From: Spartobacteria bacterium | GTDB taxonomy: Bacteria > Verrucomicrobiota > Verrucomicrobiia > Chthoniobacterales > UBA6821 | Direction: 5' to 3' | Assembly: GCA_947466005.1 (NCBI GenBank) | Contig: CANIBV010000003.1 | Coordinates: forward strand, 1-53,387 | DNA: 53,387 nucleotides | In this document: positions 16,414 to 25,376 of the stretch, piece after piece | Layout of the letters: every line of letters starts with the position of its first letter | How positions within the stretch are numbered: the first letter of the stretch is position 1 | Position numbers and translations under genes: made by a program | Notes under the pieces: model-generated | What the model saw: only the letters and a program-made list of their open reading frames with translations | Told to the model about the DNA's origin: nothing | The model's database searches: none

Positions 16414-18989
16414 GCGTTACCGCCGGCATTGTAATCACCTGGAGGGGGTCGATTAGGCCGCTACTCAAGCAGCCGCGCTCCTCTCTACTGAGTATCTTGA
16501 GCGTCGGACTGGGAGTGGGCGTTTTCCTCTCCATCACCATTGCCAACCGGAGTGCCGTGGAAAGTTTCCACCAGGCATTTGCCATGGTCACCGGAAGGGC
16601 GGACTTGGAAATCAGGGGGCGTCTTCCCGAGATGTTGCTTCCTGCCGTCCAGGCATGTGCCGGGGTGGCCGCCGCAACCCCGTTGGTCGAGGGGATGGTC
16701 ACCCTGCCCGATTTTCCCGGGGAGTCGCTCCATGTAGTAGGGATTGATCCTTTCTCGGCCAGGGGACTTTTGGCCATGGAGCCCACCATGGGGGCGGAGG
16801 GGCAGGGAGATCTTGCGGAGTGGCTTTCTGCTCGAGACATTGTGGCGGTCACCCCCGATTTTCTCCAACGGCACGGGGTGAGGCTTGGGGATGTCGTCCG
16901 GCTCCAAGGTCCGGGAGCGCCACGGCGGCTGACGATACGATATCAGGTTAGCACCGATGATGCTGTTGCGGGAGTCGGTGGACGGGTGGCTGCGCTGGAT
17001 CTCGCCTCCGCACAAGAGTGGCTCGGACCGGAGGGAATGCTAACCGCCATCCTCATCAAGCTCCGCTCACCGGATGAAGAGGGGGTCGTCATCGAGCGCT
17101 TAAAGCAGTTATTGCCTTCCGACGCCACGATTTCCCCACCGGCCCGCCGCACGCACCAGGTCGATATTATGCTCAGCGCGTTCACGCTGAACCTGACAGC
17201 GCTGAGCCTCGTCTCCCTGATGGTGGGGATGTTCTTTGTCGGGAATACAGCAGCAGCAGCAGTCGTCAGACGCCGTGTTTCACTCGGGATCTTGCGCTCC
17301 GTGGGCACCGGTCGATCCATGATCCTCTGCATGGTGCTGGCGGAGGCAGCCCTCTGCGGATTGATAGGTTCGCTGATCGGGGTGCTGACGGCTCCGCTGC
17401 TTGCGGGCGTCTTGGCGGCACCGGTCGCACAAACCGTCACCGCGCTCTATCTACCGGTGGATACGCACGGCGGATGGCCCACGCTGGCGGAGGCGCTTGC
17501 GGGCATTGCCGCAGGCGTGGGGGCTGCACTGATCGCTGCATGGATTCCAGCAAGGCAAGCGGCGGGAGTCGACCCAACCCGCGTCCTCCACCCAGGAGCG
17601 GCGCCGGAGATTTTCCCCATACAGGCAGGGCGACTCGCCGCCTTCGGAGCAGGGATGCTACTGCTGGCGCTCTTCCTCTCCCTAACTTCACTTCACGGAG
17701 GTCCCGCACTACTGGGATTTGGTGCCGCCTTCTGTGTGCTGGCTGGGTTTTCGCTGGCGGTTCCGCTGGTGACGGTGACTGTGGCTTCAATCCTGCGGAA
17801 GGTCGTCTACACGCGTCATTTCTGCGGTGGCGCGATCGTCCGCATCGCGCTGGAACAGTCGATGAGATCCCTCCACCGCACAGTCCCCACAATTGCGGCG
17901 CTGGCGGCGGCCGTGGCCATGACGGTCGGCATCAGCGTGATGATCCATTCCTTCCGTGGAAGCGTTCTGGCATGGGCGGAACGCACGCTGCAGGCGGACC
18001 TTTTCATTGCTCCTGCGGCCAATGAACTCCTGGGCCTCGAGCACACGCTTCCGGAGAAAGCAGCGGCATGGTGGAGCAAACGCCCCGAGGTGAGGGATGT
18101 TGCGACGTTCCGCGAGGTGGAGGCGCGCTCGGTGGATGGCGATCAGGTGACGCTGGGGGTGGTTTCAGGAGCGGCCCGAGGGGAGGTCGATTTCCTCCAT
18201 GGTGAAACCAAGGCAAAAACCGAGGCGCTGGCGCGCGGAGAGGGAGTCGCCCTTTCCGAGAGCCTGGGGCGTCGGTTGCATCTCGGGTGCGGGGACAAAC
18301 TCCGCCTGGCGGGTCCGAACGGCCCGCTAACCTTGACGGTGCTCGACCTCTACCGCGACTACACTCGCGACCGCGGGATAGCGATGATTGGAGCCCCCTA
18401 TTTCCAACGCGTCTGGGGGATACAGGGAGTCCACTCGCTGGCGATCGCGTTCCGTGCAGGAACAAGCACCGCCACCATGGAGAGCGAGAGTTCCGCATTC
18501 TGCGAGGAATTCGGAGGGAAGGACGCCTTCATCTGCTACAGCAACCGCGCGCTGAAAGCCCGCATCCTGGAGATCTTCAATCAGACCTTTGCAGTGACGG
18601 CCGTGCTGCGAACCATCTCCATAGCTGTGGCAGTGGGGGGCGTGATGCTGACGCTGGGCATTCTGGTGATCGAACGCTCCCGTGACATCGGAGTACTGCG
18701 CTCGATGGGGGCCTCCACCGGGCAGATCGTCGGGGTAATGCTCGCCGAGGCTTCGCTGATCGGACTGATCGCCAGTTTGGTCGGGTTGGCGAGCGGTGCT
18801 GTGCTGGCATTGGTTCTGACATGGGTGATCAACAAAGCCTTCTTCGGTTGGAGTATCGATCTGGCCTACCCGTGGGGGGAACTGGCATTTTTACCTCTTT
18901 GGATGATTGCCGCGTCACTCGCTGCCGGGCTCCTTCCCTCCCTGAGGGCCGCCAAAATTTCACCTGCGGCCGCACTGAGAATGGAATAA
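16410..18989 (+). CDS. ABC transporter permease with two FtsX-type domains
   Basis: An 859-residue inner-membrane permease of the MacB/FtsX/LolE superfamily. An N-terminal membrane helix (about 22-44) is followed by a large periplasmic domain. Membrane helices of the first FtsX domain (about 255-390) include the VVRRRVSLGILRSVGTGRSMI coupling segment. There is then a second periplasmic domain and a second FtsX domain at the C terminus with VIERSRDIGVLRSMGASTGQI. This two-module form is like the YbbP-type permeases. No ATPase gene is adjacent; the nearest, LolD-like, is at 40.9 kb on the other strand. Its substrate is unknown, with lipid or lipoprotein export the usual guess for the superfamily. 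It is translationally coupled to glnD. Confidence 0.9.
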   Translation: MSVTAGIVITWRGSIRPLLKQPRSSLLSILSVGLGVGVFLSITIANRSAVESFHQAFAMVTGRADLEIRGRLPEMLLPAVQACAGVAAATPLVEGMVTLPDFPGESLHVVGIDPFSARGLLAMEPTMGAEGQGDLAEWLSARDIVAVTPDFLQRHGVRLGDVVRLQGPGAPRRLTIRYQVSTDDAVAGVGGRVAALDLASAQEWLGPEGMLTAILIKLRSPDEEGVVIERLKQLLPSDATISPPARRTHQVDIMLSAFTLNLTALSLVSLMVGMFFVGNTAAAAVVRRRVSLGILRSVGTGRSMILCMVLAEAALCGLIGSLIGVLTAPLLAGVLAAPVAQTVTALYLPVDTHGGWPTLAEALAGIAAGVGAALIAAWIPARQAAGVDPTRVLHPGAAPEIFPIQAGRLAAFGAGMLLLALFLSLTSLHGGPALLGFGAAFCVLAGFSLAVPLVTVTVASILRKVVYTRHFCGGAIVRIALEQSMRSLHRTVPTIAALAAAVAMTVGISVMIHSFRGSVLAWAERTLQADLFIAPAANELLGLEHTLPEKAAAWWSKRPEVRDVATFREVEARSVDGDQVTLGVVSGAARGEVDFLHGETKAKTEALARGEGVALSESLGRRLHLGCGDKLRLAGPNGPLTLTVLDLYRDYTRDRGIAMIGAPYFQRVWGIQGVHSLAIAFRAGTSTATMESESSAFCEEFGGKDAFICYSNRALKARILEIFNQTFAVTAVLRTISIAVAVGGVMLTLGILVIERSRDIGVLRSMGASTGQIVGVMLAEASLIGLIASLVGLASGAVLALVLTWVINKAFFGWSIDLAYPWGELAFLPLWMIAASLAAGLLPSLRAAKISPAAALRME

Positions 18990-19052
18990 TAGGAATTTTG
19001 TCTCCTTGAGAGGGGAAAATCCGAAAAGCGGGGGAAAAAACACAAAAAAACG

Positions 19053-19071
19053 CTCTTTTTTCAAAAAAGAG
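19053..19071. repeat. AT-rich perfect palindrome downstream of the permease gene
   Basis: CTCTTTTTT at 19053-19061 and AAAAAAGAG at 19063-19071 form a near-perfect hairpin with almost no loop, 64 bases after the permease stop. It may act as part of a transcription terminator, but it is not followed by a T tract on the plus strand. Confidence 0.35.
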
Positions 19072-19116
19072 GTTGCACGAAGAGCCCAAAGCTATAAGGT
19101 TTCCTTATCGAAAGAT

Positions 19117-19173
19117 TGTTCTGGGGGGAACAACAGGCCGTCGTACCTTATGGTGCGGCGGCCTGTATCTTTT
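19117..19173 (+). ncRNA. Double-hairpin, T-run-terminated structure; possible small RNA or attenuator
   Basis: In the gap between the permease and the TamB-like gene, TTGTTC 19117-19122 pairs with GAACAA near 19128-19133. Next to it CAGGCCG 19134-19140 pairs with CGGCCTG 19159-19165, and then comes TATCTTTTC. The second hairpin with its T-rich tail looks like an intrinsic terminator, the first like an upstream pairing partner. This could be the end of the permease transcript, an attenuator before the TamB-like gene, or a small stand-alone RNA. No promoter is convincing. Confidence 0.4.
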
Positions 19174-19273
19174 CAGGGTAAACACGGCCCGCTGATTTCA
19201 GGAGCGACAGCCAATTTAACGGGTCTTTCACGCGGAGTGCAGGCATACTCTGGCTCCACTGAATCAAGTTCCC

Positions 19274-22200
19274 ATGCCCTCCCGATCCGAAACTTCCGAA
19301 GAGCAAGAACACCCGCCGGCTTTATCCCGCACACGAACGGCTTGGACCGCCTTGGCACTCCTTGCAATCGTGATTGCAGGTGGGCTCTTTTTTAAACCGC
19401 TGGCTTGCAGCCTCCTGAAGTCCGGACTCACGGTGGCAAGTTGGTTGCACGGAGAGCAGCTGCGCATCGAGAAGCTTTCCCTTGGCGAGGATGGCGCGTT
19501 CCAGGCGCAGGAGGTGGAATGGCGCTACGGACCCAAAGAGCACCGGAGTTCGTGGAAAAGCGACTGGCTGGTTATTCGCCCAACGCCGCTTTGGAAACTG
19601 ATCCGACCCGGCAAGCATCAGCAGCGCGTGGTGATCCGCGAGATGTTGGCAGGAAAAACAAAACTTCTGCTGGACCGTCGTGGCTCAACCCCCGCGAGCC
19701 CGGGGAAAAATCCGGAGGGGATCTCGACAACGCCGCTCCCCCAACAGCTCCTCAGCTTCCTGCCGGCCTCCTGCACGGCAGGACCCATGGAAATGGTCGT
19801 GATCGGAGAGAGTTACCGGGCGGCGATCAACGGTTTATATGTGCGGCTTCCAGAGCGGTGGCCGGGGAAGATTACCTTCACGGAGGCAACGATCGACGTC
19901 GGGTCCTGGCAACATACGATACCGCGCGGTGGCATCGCCGCCCTGCTGGAGGGAAGCACCCTCTATCTCGGGGCGCTCGATCTTGGGAATGAGCTCGGCC
20001 TGAAGGAGCTCACTCTTACTCCAAGCAGGGAGGGTGTGGAATTCGGTGTGCGCGGAACGGTTGGCAAAGGTCTTTTGCGCGGGGCCGGGGTGATCGGCGC
20101 CGGAGGAAATGCCCCCAACCTCGAAGTAACGCTGGTTGGAGAAAGGCTGTCGCTTGGCGCCCTCGCGCCGCTCATGAGCGGCGCGCAGCGGGCTTCCGGC
20201 ACCATCAGTCAGGCAAGGCTTACCTTCCGGGGCGACACGGCGCGCCCCTTGGAGGCCGCAAGCTCGCTGCGAATCATCGCGCAAGATTTCCAATGGGAAG
20301 GCCGCGGATGGGAATCCCTCCGCCTCGCTGCCACGCTTACCGGCCGCAATCTGACGGTGACAGAACTCTATCTGCAGCAACACGACAACGAGTTGACGGC
20401 AAAAGGGCAAAGCAGGCTTCCGGGGGACTGGCGCGCCGCGTTAAGAGCGCCCTTCACCGCGAGCTTCAGTGCGCAACTTCAGGATGCCGGGGCCTTGGGC
20501 GCCCTTGGTGGACCGGAGTTTTCGCAACTAGGAGGAGGGCTCTCGTTGGATGGCGAGATCAGCGGGCGTGACAACAAGGCCGAGGGTTACTGCAACGTGA
20601 CGGGCAACGGACTACGGTTCCGTGAGCTCCCGGTGGATTGGATGCAGGGATGCCTTCTCTTTGAGGGAGAGACCACGCTGCTCAGCAACCTGGATGCCTG
20701 GAGCGGAACCGATCACCTATCCGTTAGCGGGACTGTCGCAAACCGTCGGCCACACGCCTACAAGGCCACGGCTGAAGTGGCCGTCCAGAACCTCACAAAG
20801 AGGCTTTCGCAGATCGGGGTGGTAACAGCGGAGTCGATGGGTGCAGGAGCCGTGAAGGGAACCTGGCAGGGGGAAGGGTCTGCTGAGTCGCACGCCGGAG
20901 CATTCCAAGTCGCGGTCAGTGAGTGGGTAAGCCCCCGGACCAAGGGAGGCATGTCGGGAAAATGTGAGGGCACCTACACCAAGGGGAGGCTCGATCTGAC
21001 GAAGGCGGAGTTGGTGCAAGACGATCTGAAGCTTGGGTTCAAACTTTCCGCTACGGAGAAAAAAATCGTGGCCGCGGAGATCGTCGCGGTGCGCGGGGAA
21101 AAAACAAAGCCCCTGGTCGAGGGGTCCTTTGCGCTACCGCTCAACGCTGCTGATTTCTGGCAGAGCGGATCCCTTTTCCGAACCTTGGGCATGTCGGAGC
21201 CCCTTGAAGCGAATCTGGCCCTGCATGGAATCAAGGCCGAGGAACTGACCAACCTGCTGGGTCAGCCCCATCAATTTGCCGGCACCCTTGACGGGACGTT
21301 GACCGCCGCCGGCACTTCGGAAAAGCCCGTGATTCACGGCGCCCTCCAAATCAGTAAGTTTAAAATGCTAGGTACCGCCACGACGCAAGAGCTGGCCCTC
21401 ACTTTCGACTCCGACAAGGGGCGCGCCACGGTGGAGTTGGTGGAACAACCAAAAGAAGCCGCACCCTTGCATCTCCGGGCGGAGATACCGTTCCAGTTCA
21501 CCAGCGACAAAGGAAGGCTCCTAACGGCGGATGGCGCTGGACCGATCATCGGGGAGGCCACCTTTCATCAAGCTCAGTTGGATGGATGGCTGAGCCTCAT
21601 GGGCATCAACGGCTGGCCGCTGCACCAAGAAACGATGGATGGCACGGTCACCCTGTCCGGCACCATCGACAAGCCTGTCCTGAAGGGAGCCATCACGCTG
21701 AAGGCGGGTGAGGCGGAACTCTTCGGAACACAAAAACTCCAGCAGCTAGTGGCACCCATCAGCCTGAATGGAAACACAGGGCGGCTGACAAATGGCACGG
21801 CCGCCTACGGCGGAAAGCCGCTGAGCGTCACCGGAACCGTTGATTGGAGTAGCGCGGAGGCAACACTCCAGATTCAGTTGGCCGGAGAAAACCTCCCACT
21901 AGAGATTGGAAACGGGGGTGGTAACAACGCCGGCACACGACTCGATTCCCTAGGGAATGCGGCTCTCACGCTCTCGGCCAAAGGCACCAACCATCCAACC
22001 CTCGGTGGGACGATCACCTTGAGCAAACTCTCCGGATACGTACGCCCGAAACTCACGCCCAGCTTTGCCCCTCCCGGTATCAGCCTCCATTCCATCCGGG
22101 CTGCCGGATCAGAGAACAACGCCGGCACTCCCAACTTGCAGCTCGATCTGGTGGTAAAAACGGCGGGTCCGCTGAACATATTTTCCTCACCCGTCAAATC

Positions 22201-22735
22201 GGCGGCGACAAATGCCCCCTCCGCAGCTCTTCCGCAGCTCTTCATGGATCTCCGACTGCAGGGGGCGGCTGAATCGCCACGCCTGGCTGGCACAGTCACA
22301 GCTACCAACTGGTCGGCACAACTCCCCTCCGGTCTCTTTATCATTCCAGAAGCAACTGTACGGCTGGAGGAGGGACGGGGACCCGGCATGCTCACGGCTA
22401 CGGCGTACGGCATCACGCGGCGCGGCCTGTGTGCACTTGCCATCACCGGATCACTTGCAGAGGCGGAGGTGATCTTCACGGGGCCGGTCAATGCGACGGC
22501 ACCGGACCTGCTCCTTGCCTTGGCAACGCCGGCCGGATCAGGAGTGGCACCCGCGCAGGGGATCGCCTGGAACCGTCAGGCGCAGCTCTTTCCTCTCCCC
22601 TCCGCGGGCTGGATGAGTTCACGCCTTGGCAATCAGGACCAAGGCTCGCTTGGTTTTTACGGTGCTCCCTGGGTCTGGCCATTGAACCTAGGTTCAGGAA
22701 ACGCGACCAAAGCGCCACAACAGGAAACAAACTAA
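19274..22735 (+). CDS. TamB/AsmA-like envelope biogenesis protein
   Basis: A 1153-residue protein with one N-terminal membrane helix (about 22-45, TAWTALALLAIVIAGGLFF) and an otherwise very long beta-rich, Gly/Leu/Thr-rich periplasmic region with repeated patterns such as GTLDGTLTAAGTSEKPVIHG and DGTVTLSGTIDKPVLKGAI. This is the repeated-groove architecture of the AsmA/TamB (DUF490) superfamily, thought to bridge inner and outer membranes for lipid transport or protein assembly. The C-terminal region (residues about 1020-1120) resembles a TamB C-terminal domain but is divergent. No tamA/bamA homologue is in the window. The stop shares one base with the yicC start (TAATG). Confidence 0.8.
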   Translation: MPSRSETSEEQEHPPALSRTRTAWTALALLAIVIAGGLFFKPLACSLLKSGLTVASWLHGEQLRIEKLSLGEDGAFQAQEVEWRYGPKEHRSSWKSDWLVIRPTPLWKLIRPGKHQQRVVIREMLAGKTKLLLDRRGSTPASPGKNPEGISTTPLPQQLLSFLPASCTAGPMEMVVIGESYRAAINGLYVRLPERWPGKITFTEATIDVGSWQHTIPRGGIAALLEGSTLYLGALDLGNELGLKELTLTPSREGVEFGVRGTVGKGLLRGAGVIGAGGNAPNLEVTLVGERLSLGALAPLMSGAQRASGTISQARLTFRGDTARPLEAASSLRIIAQDFQWEGRGWESLRLAATLTGRNLTVTELYLQQHDNELTAKGQSRLPGDWRAALRAPFTASFSAQLQDAGALGALGGPEFSQLGGGLSLDGEISGRDNKAEGYCNVTGNGLRFRELPVDWMQGCLLFEGETTLLSNLDAWSGTDHLSVSGTVANRRPHAYKATAEVAVQNLTKRLSQIGVVTAESMGAGAVKGTWQGEGSAESHAGAFQVAVSEWVSPRTKGGMSGKCEGTYTKGRLDLTKAELVQDDLKLGFKLSATEKKIVAAEIVAVRGEKTKPLVEGSFALPLNAADFWQSGSLFRTLGMSEPLEANLALHGIKAEELTNLLGQPHQFAGTLDGTLTAAGTSEKPVIHGALQISKFKMLGTATTQELALTFDSDKGRATVELVEQPKEAAPLHLRAEIPFQFTSDKGRLLTADGAGPIIGEATFHQAQLDGWLSLMGINGWPLHQETMDGTVTLSGTIDKPVLKGAITLKAGEAELFGTQKLQQLVAPISLNGNTGRLTNGTAAYGGKPLSVTGTVDWSSAEATLQIQLAGENLPLEIGNGGGNNAGTRLDSLGNAALTLSAKGTNHPTLGGTITLSKLSGYVRPKLTPSFAPPGISLHSIRAAGSENNAGTPNLQLDLVVKTAGPLNIFSSPVKSAATNAPSAALPQLFMDLRLQGAAESPRLAGTVTATNWSAQLPSGLFIIPEATVRLEEGRGPGMLTATAYGITRRGLCALAITGSLAEAEVIFTGPVNATAPDLLLALATPAGSGVAPAQGIAWNRQAQLFPLPSAGWMSSRLGNQDQGSLGFYGAPWVWPLNLGSGNATKAPQQETN

Positions 22736-23616
22736 TGGAAAGCATGACTGGACATGGTCGGGGAAACTCCGCCACCAACGGGTGGCGGTTCACGGTGGAG
22801 TGCGGCTCCGTCAACCGCAAGGGAATCGAGGTAGCCATTGCGTTGCCCAAGACGCTCTCCTCCCTTGAACCCAAAGTCAGGGAAGAGGTTCAGCAGAAGG
22901 TTACCCGCGGTCGCGTCAACCTCACCATCACGCTGGAAAGCCCCGCCGCCTCCGCAGGGACGCAGAGTGTGGTGGATCGCCCGGCCGCCCGAAGAGTCCT
23001 TGAGGATTTGCAGGAACTGCGTGCCGAGCTGGCCCTTCCCGGGGAGATCTCACTCGAGCTGTTGCTCCGCTCCCCGGGAGTGCTGAAAAACCCAGCCGAG
23101 GAAATTCCCGTCGCCGAGGAGCTTTGGCCGGCTTTGCAGGCCGCCCTTGTGCAGGCGCTGGATCGCATGAGTGCGATGCGGCGGAAGGAGGGCGGACATC
23201 TGGTTGCCGACCTGCTGAAGCGCGTGAAGCTGCTGGAGACTGCAGTCAAATCCGTGAGGGCGCGCGTGCCATCCGTGCTTCGCCAGCGCCGCGATCACCT
23301 CAAGACTCGCCTGGAAGAGTTAGGTGTGCCATTGCCAGCCAATGATCCCGCCCTTGCCCGGGAGCTCGCCTTCATGGCAGAGCGGAGCGATATCACCGAA
23401 GAGCTCACCCGTCTTGAGAGCCATTTCGTACAGTTCCGGGAGGCCCTTGCGGGCACGGAGCCCGCGGGCCGCACGCTTGACTATCTCGCGCAGGAAATGT
23501 TTCGCGAGATCAACACACTCGGCAACAAGGCGGCGGATGCAGCCATCTCACGACGGGTCGTGCAATCCAAAGCGGAGCTTGATAGGATCCGCGAACAAGT
23601 CGCAAACCTTGAGTAA
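22735..23616 (+). CDS. yicC: YicC-family endoribonuclease
   Basis: A 293-residue YicC-like protein, typical length. The N terminus MESMTGHGRG matches the family hallmark (MTGfgR), followed by ECGSVNRKGIEVAIALPKTLSSLEPKVRE; the C terminus has AEDxSxELTRLxSH-like sequence (MAERSDITEELTRLESH) and the family end motif FREINTLGNKAADA. YicC proteins are reported RNases with a role in stationary phase. A longer open frame exists upstream, but the hallmark N terminus fixes the start at the ATG sharing a base with the preceding stop. The yicC-gmk order is widely conserved. Confidence 0.95.
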   Translation: MESMTGHGRGNSATNGWRFTVECGSVNRKGIEVAIALPKTLSSLEPKVREEVQQKVTRGRVNLTITLESPAASAGTQSVVDRPAARRVLEDLQELRAELALPGEISLELLLRSPGVLKNPAEEIPVAEELWPALQAALVQALDRMSAMRRKEGGHLVADLLKRVKLLETAVKSVRARVPSVLRQRRDHLKTRLEELGVPLPANDPALARELAFMAERSDITEELTRLESHFVQFREALAGTEPAGRTLDYLAQEMFREINTLGNKAADAAISRRVVQSKAELDRIREQVANLE

Positions 23617-24253
23617 TCCATCCCTAGAATTCCGCCGTACAGGCATCCTCTTCGTGATTTCCGCCCCCTCGGGCGCGGGAAAGACAACGCTCTGCACCGC
23701 GCTCAGGCAGAAACCCGATTTCGTCTGGTCGGTCTCCTGCACCACGCGTGCGCCGCGCACCGGCGAGATCGACGGCGAGGATTACCATTTTCTCTCCCAG
23801 GACGATTTTAACCATCACTTGGAAGGAGAGGAATTTCTCGAGCACGCAGAAGTGCACGGCAACCGCTACGGGACGCTCAAGGAACCCGTCTTGGAGAACC
23901 TGCGTAACGGCATCGATGTCCTGCTGGATATTGACACCCACGGCGCGTCCAATATCCGCGCCTGTGGCGACCCGATGATCCTGCAGGCATTAGCCGATGT
24001 ATTCATCGTGCCGCCCGATCTCGAGGAGCTCCGCCGCCGGCTCATGCGTCGCGGGACCGAGACACAGGAACAGGTGGAGATCCGCTTGAAGAATGCAGAG
24101 CTCGAGATGGAGTGCTGGAGGGACTACCGCTACACGATCATCAGCGGCTCCATGGAGGAGAACATCGAGAAGTTCCGGGCCGTCATGCGCGCCGAGCGAT
24201 ACCTCAGTCACCGGATGACCGCCGTGGAGTCCTCAGCGAAAGCAACCGGGTAA
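23609..24253 (+). CDS. gmk: Guanylate kinase
   Basis: Phosphorylates GMP to GDP with ATP. The P-loop SAPSGAGKTTL lies near residues 19-29, with the GMP-binding Arg and Tyr region SCTTRAPRTGEIDGEDYHFLS, HAEVHGNRYGT and LLDIDTHGASNI following. There is no ATG before the P-loop in this frame except far upstream inside yicC. The most likely start is TTG at 23609, eight bases inside the end of yicC, giving 214 residues, close to normal length. The 3' neighbour is the CoaC gene; in many bacteria rpoZ would lie between them, but the 21-base gap here leaves no room for it. Confidence 0.92.
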   Translation: MSNPSLEFRRTGILFVISAPSGAGKTTLCTALRQKPDFVWSVSCTTRAPRTGEIDGEDYHFLSQDDFNHHLEGEEFLEHAEVHGNRYGTLKEPVLENLRNGIDVLLDIDTHGASNIRACGDPMILQALADVFIVPPDLEELRRRLMRRGTETQEQVEIRLKNAELEMECWRDYRYTIISGSMEENIEKFRAVMRAERYLSHRMTAVESSAKATG

Positions 24254-24274
24254 TCGAGAAATCCGGAGAAAGCC

Positions 24275-24847
24275 ATGAGCGACGCAACACCCATAGCACC
24301 CACAGGACGCACCATCGTGCTGGGCGTCACCGGATCGATCGCAGCGTACAAATCCGCAGAGATCGCGAGTCAGCTTCGCAAGCTGGGGCATGAGGTCTTT
24401 GTGGTGATGACGCGCCGCGCCACGGAATTCATCACGCCGCTCACGCTCGGCACGCTCTCCCGCAACCCCGTGCTCTGCGATCTCTCCGAGGAATCGCAGG
24501 GCGCGTGGAAGCCCGGTCATATCGAATTGGCGGATCGCGCGGACCTTCTACTCATCGCGCCCGCGAGCGCCAACACGATCGCGCGACTCGCGTGCGGTCT
24601 TGCGGATGATGCGCTCGGCGCGGTCGCACTCGCAACTAGAGCGACGCTGCTCATTGCCCCCGCGATGAACGGAAAAATGTGGGAGCATTCCGCGACGCGT
24701 GAAAACGCAGAGCGGCTCCGTGCTCGCGGAGCCGCATTCGTCGGGCCCGCAGAGGGGATGCTTGCGTGTGGTTACGAGGGGACAGGGCGACTCGCGGAGG
24801 TCGACGAGATCATCGCGCGCGCGCAGCAGTTACTCGCGGCTCGGTGA
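24275..24847 (+). CDS. coaC: Phosphopantothenoylcysteine decarboxylase, stand-alone CoaC domain
   Basis: An FMN-dependent decarboxylase that makes 4'-phosphopantetheine in coenzyme A synthesis. At 190 residues it covers only the flavoprotein half of the usual CoaBC fusion. Visible features: the phosphate-binding start LGVTGSIAAYKSAE, catalytic His82 in GHIELADRADLLLIAPASANTIA, the PAMN clamp at 129-132 and the substrate-loop Cys in ACGYEGTGRL. The CoaB synthetase half is absent: the frame stops at 24847 and the following sequence is non-coding. A separate coaB gene must exist elsewhere or the pathway is completed differently. Confidence 0.9.
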   Translation: MSDATPIAPTGRTIVLGVTGSIAAYKSAEIASQLRKLGHEVFVVMTRRATEFITPLTLGTLSRNPVLCDLSEESQGAWKPGHIELADRADLLLIAPASANTIARLACGLADDALGAVALATRATLLIAPAMNGKMWEHSATRENAERLRARGAAFVGPAEGMLACGYEGTGRLAEVDEIIARAQQLLAAR

Positions 24848-24885
24848 GCGCGCGAAAAAAGAAGAAGAAAAATTTATAAAATCCG

Positions 24886-24949
24886 TTGACGCAGCGCGAT
24901 CAACAACTTATTCACATTCACCAGTGAGTTATTCACATTGTTTTCACAC
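24886..24949 (+). promoter_or_regulatory. Putative promoter with two DnaA boxes upstream of the histone-like gene
   Basis: TTGACG at 24886-24891 is followed after 17 bases by TATTCA at 24909-24914, a plausible -35/-10 pair. Two perfect DnaA boxes (TTATTCACA) lie at 24908-24916 and 24929-24937 in direct orientation, 21 bases apart (two helical turns), and a weaker TTTTCACAC lies at 24941-24949. The first box covers the -10 element, so bound DnaA could repress or time transcription. The link to DnaA is inferred from sequence only. Confidence 0.45.
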
Positions 24950-24984
24950 TCGCCGCCCATGCGGTAAAAAGGAGGTGGATTGAA

Positions 24985-25185
24985 ATGCCCATTAAGAAAA
25001 AAGCTGCAAAGAAAGCTCCCGCCAAGAAAGTCGTCAAGAAGGCTCCTGCCAAGAAAGTCGTCAAGAAGGCTGTAGCAAAGAAGGCCCCCGCCAAGAAAGT
25101 GGTGAAGAAGGCCGCTGCGAAGAAAGTCGTCAAGAAGGCTCCTGCAAAGAAAGCCGTCAAGAAGGCCGTCGCAAAGAAGAAATAA
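24985..25185 (+). CDS. Lysine/alanine-rich histone H1-like protein
   Basis: A 66-residue protein built only from Lys, Ala, Val, Pro, Ile and the first Met, in repeated blocks of the type KKAPAKKVV. It resembles the C-terminal tail of histone H1 and chlamydial Hc1/Hc2-type proteins, so it probably binds and compacts DNA; no acidic or aromatic residues occur. The ribosome binding site AAAGGAGGTGG ends about nine bases before the ATG and is the strongest seen in this window, suggesting high expression. A perfect intrinsic terminator follows at 25230-25267. The gene is monocistronic with DnaA boxes over its likely promoter. Confidence 0.9.
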   Translation: MPIKKKAAKKAPAKKVVKKAPAKKVVKKAVAKKAPAKKVVKKAAAKKVVKKAPAKKAVKKAVAKKK

Positions 25186-25229
25186 GTATCCCTCCCGCCG
25201 GAACACACGTTCGGCGACGAGCTAATAAC

Positions 25230-25267
25230 TTGGGGGAAGCGCCACAAACGCTTCCCCCAATTTTTTT
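25230..25267 (+). terminator. Intrinsic terminator after the histone-like gene
   Basis: TTGGGGGAAGCG 25230-25241 pairs perfectly with CGCTTCCCCCAA 25249-25260 across a seven-base loop, followed by seven T at 25261-25267. It is the clearest rho-independent terminator in the window. Confidence 0.93.
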
Positions 25268-25314
25268 GTACTGGAGCACTCAAGCGGGGGCGGAGAAACG
25301 GTCCGAAGAAAAAC

Positions 25315-25341
25315 ATGGAACTCAAGAACTCAGGAAATGAA
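25315..25341 (+). repeat. Family A tandem microrepeat
   Basis: ATGGAACTCAAGAACTCAGG at the start, two units of the GGAACTCA type, in the gap between the histone-like terminator and the inositol monophosphatase gene. A family B array in inverted orientation follows at 25377-25403, so here two different families flank the 35-base spacer. Confidence 0.7.
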
Positions 25342-25376
25342 GGGAGGGGGCGGTTGTTACTCAGGGTAGGGATTCC

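Noticed and set aside
24985..25185. Possible CRISPR or DNA tandem repeat
   Set aside because: The periodicity comes from Lys/Ala codons of the histone-like protein and the gene has a strong ribosome binding site and terminator; there are no unique spacers.
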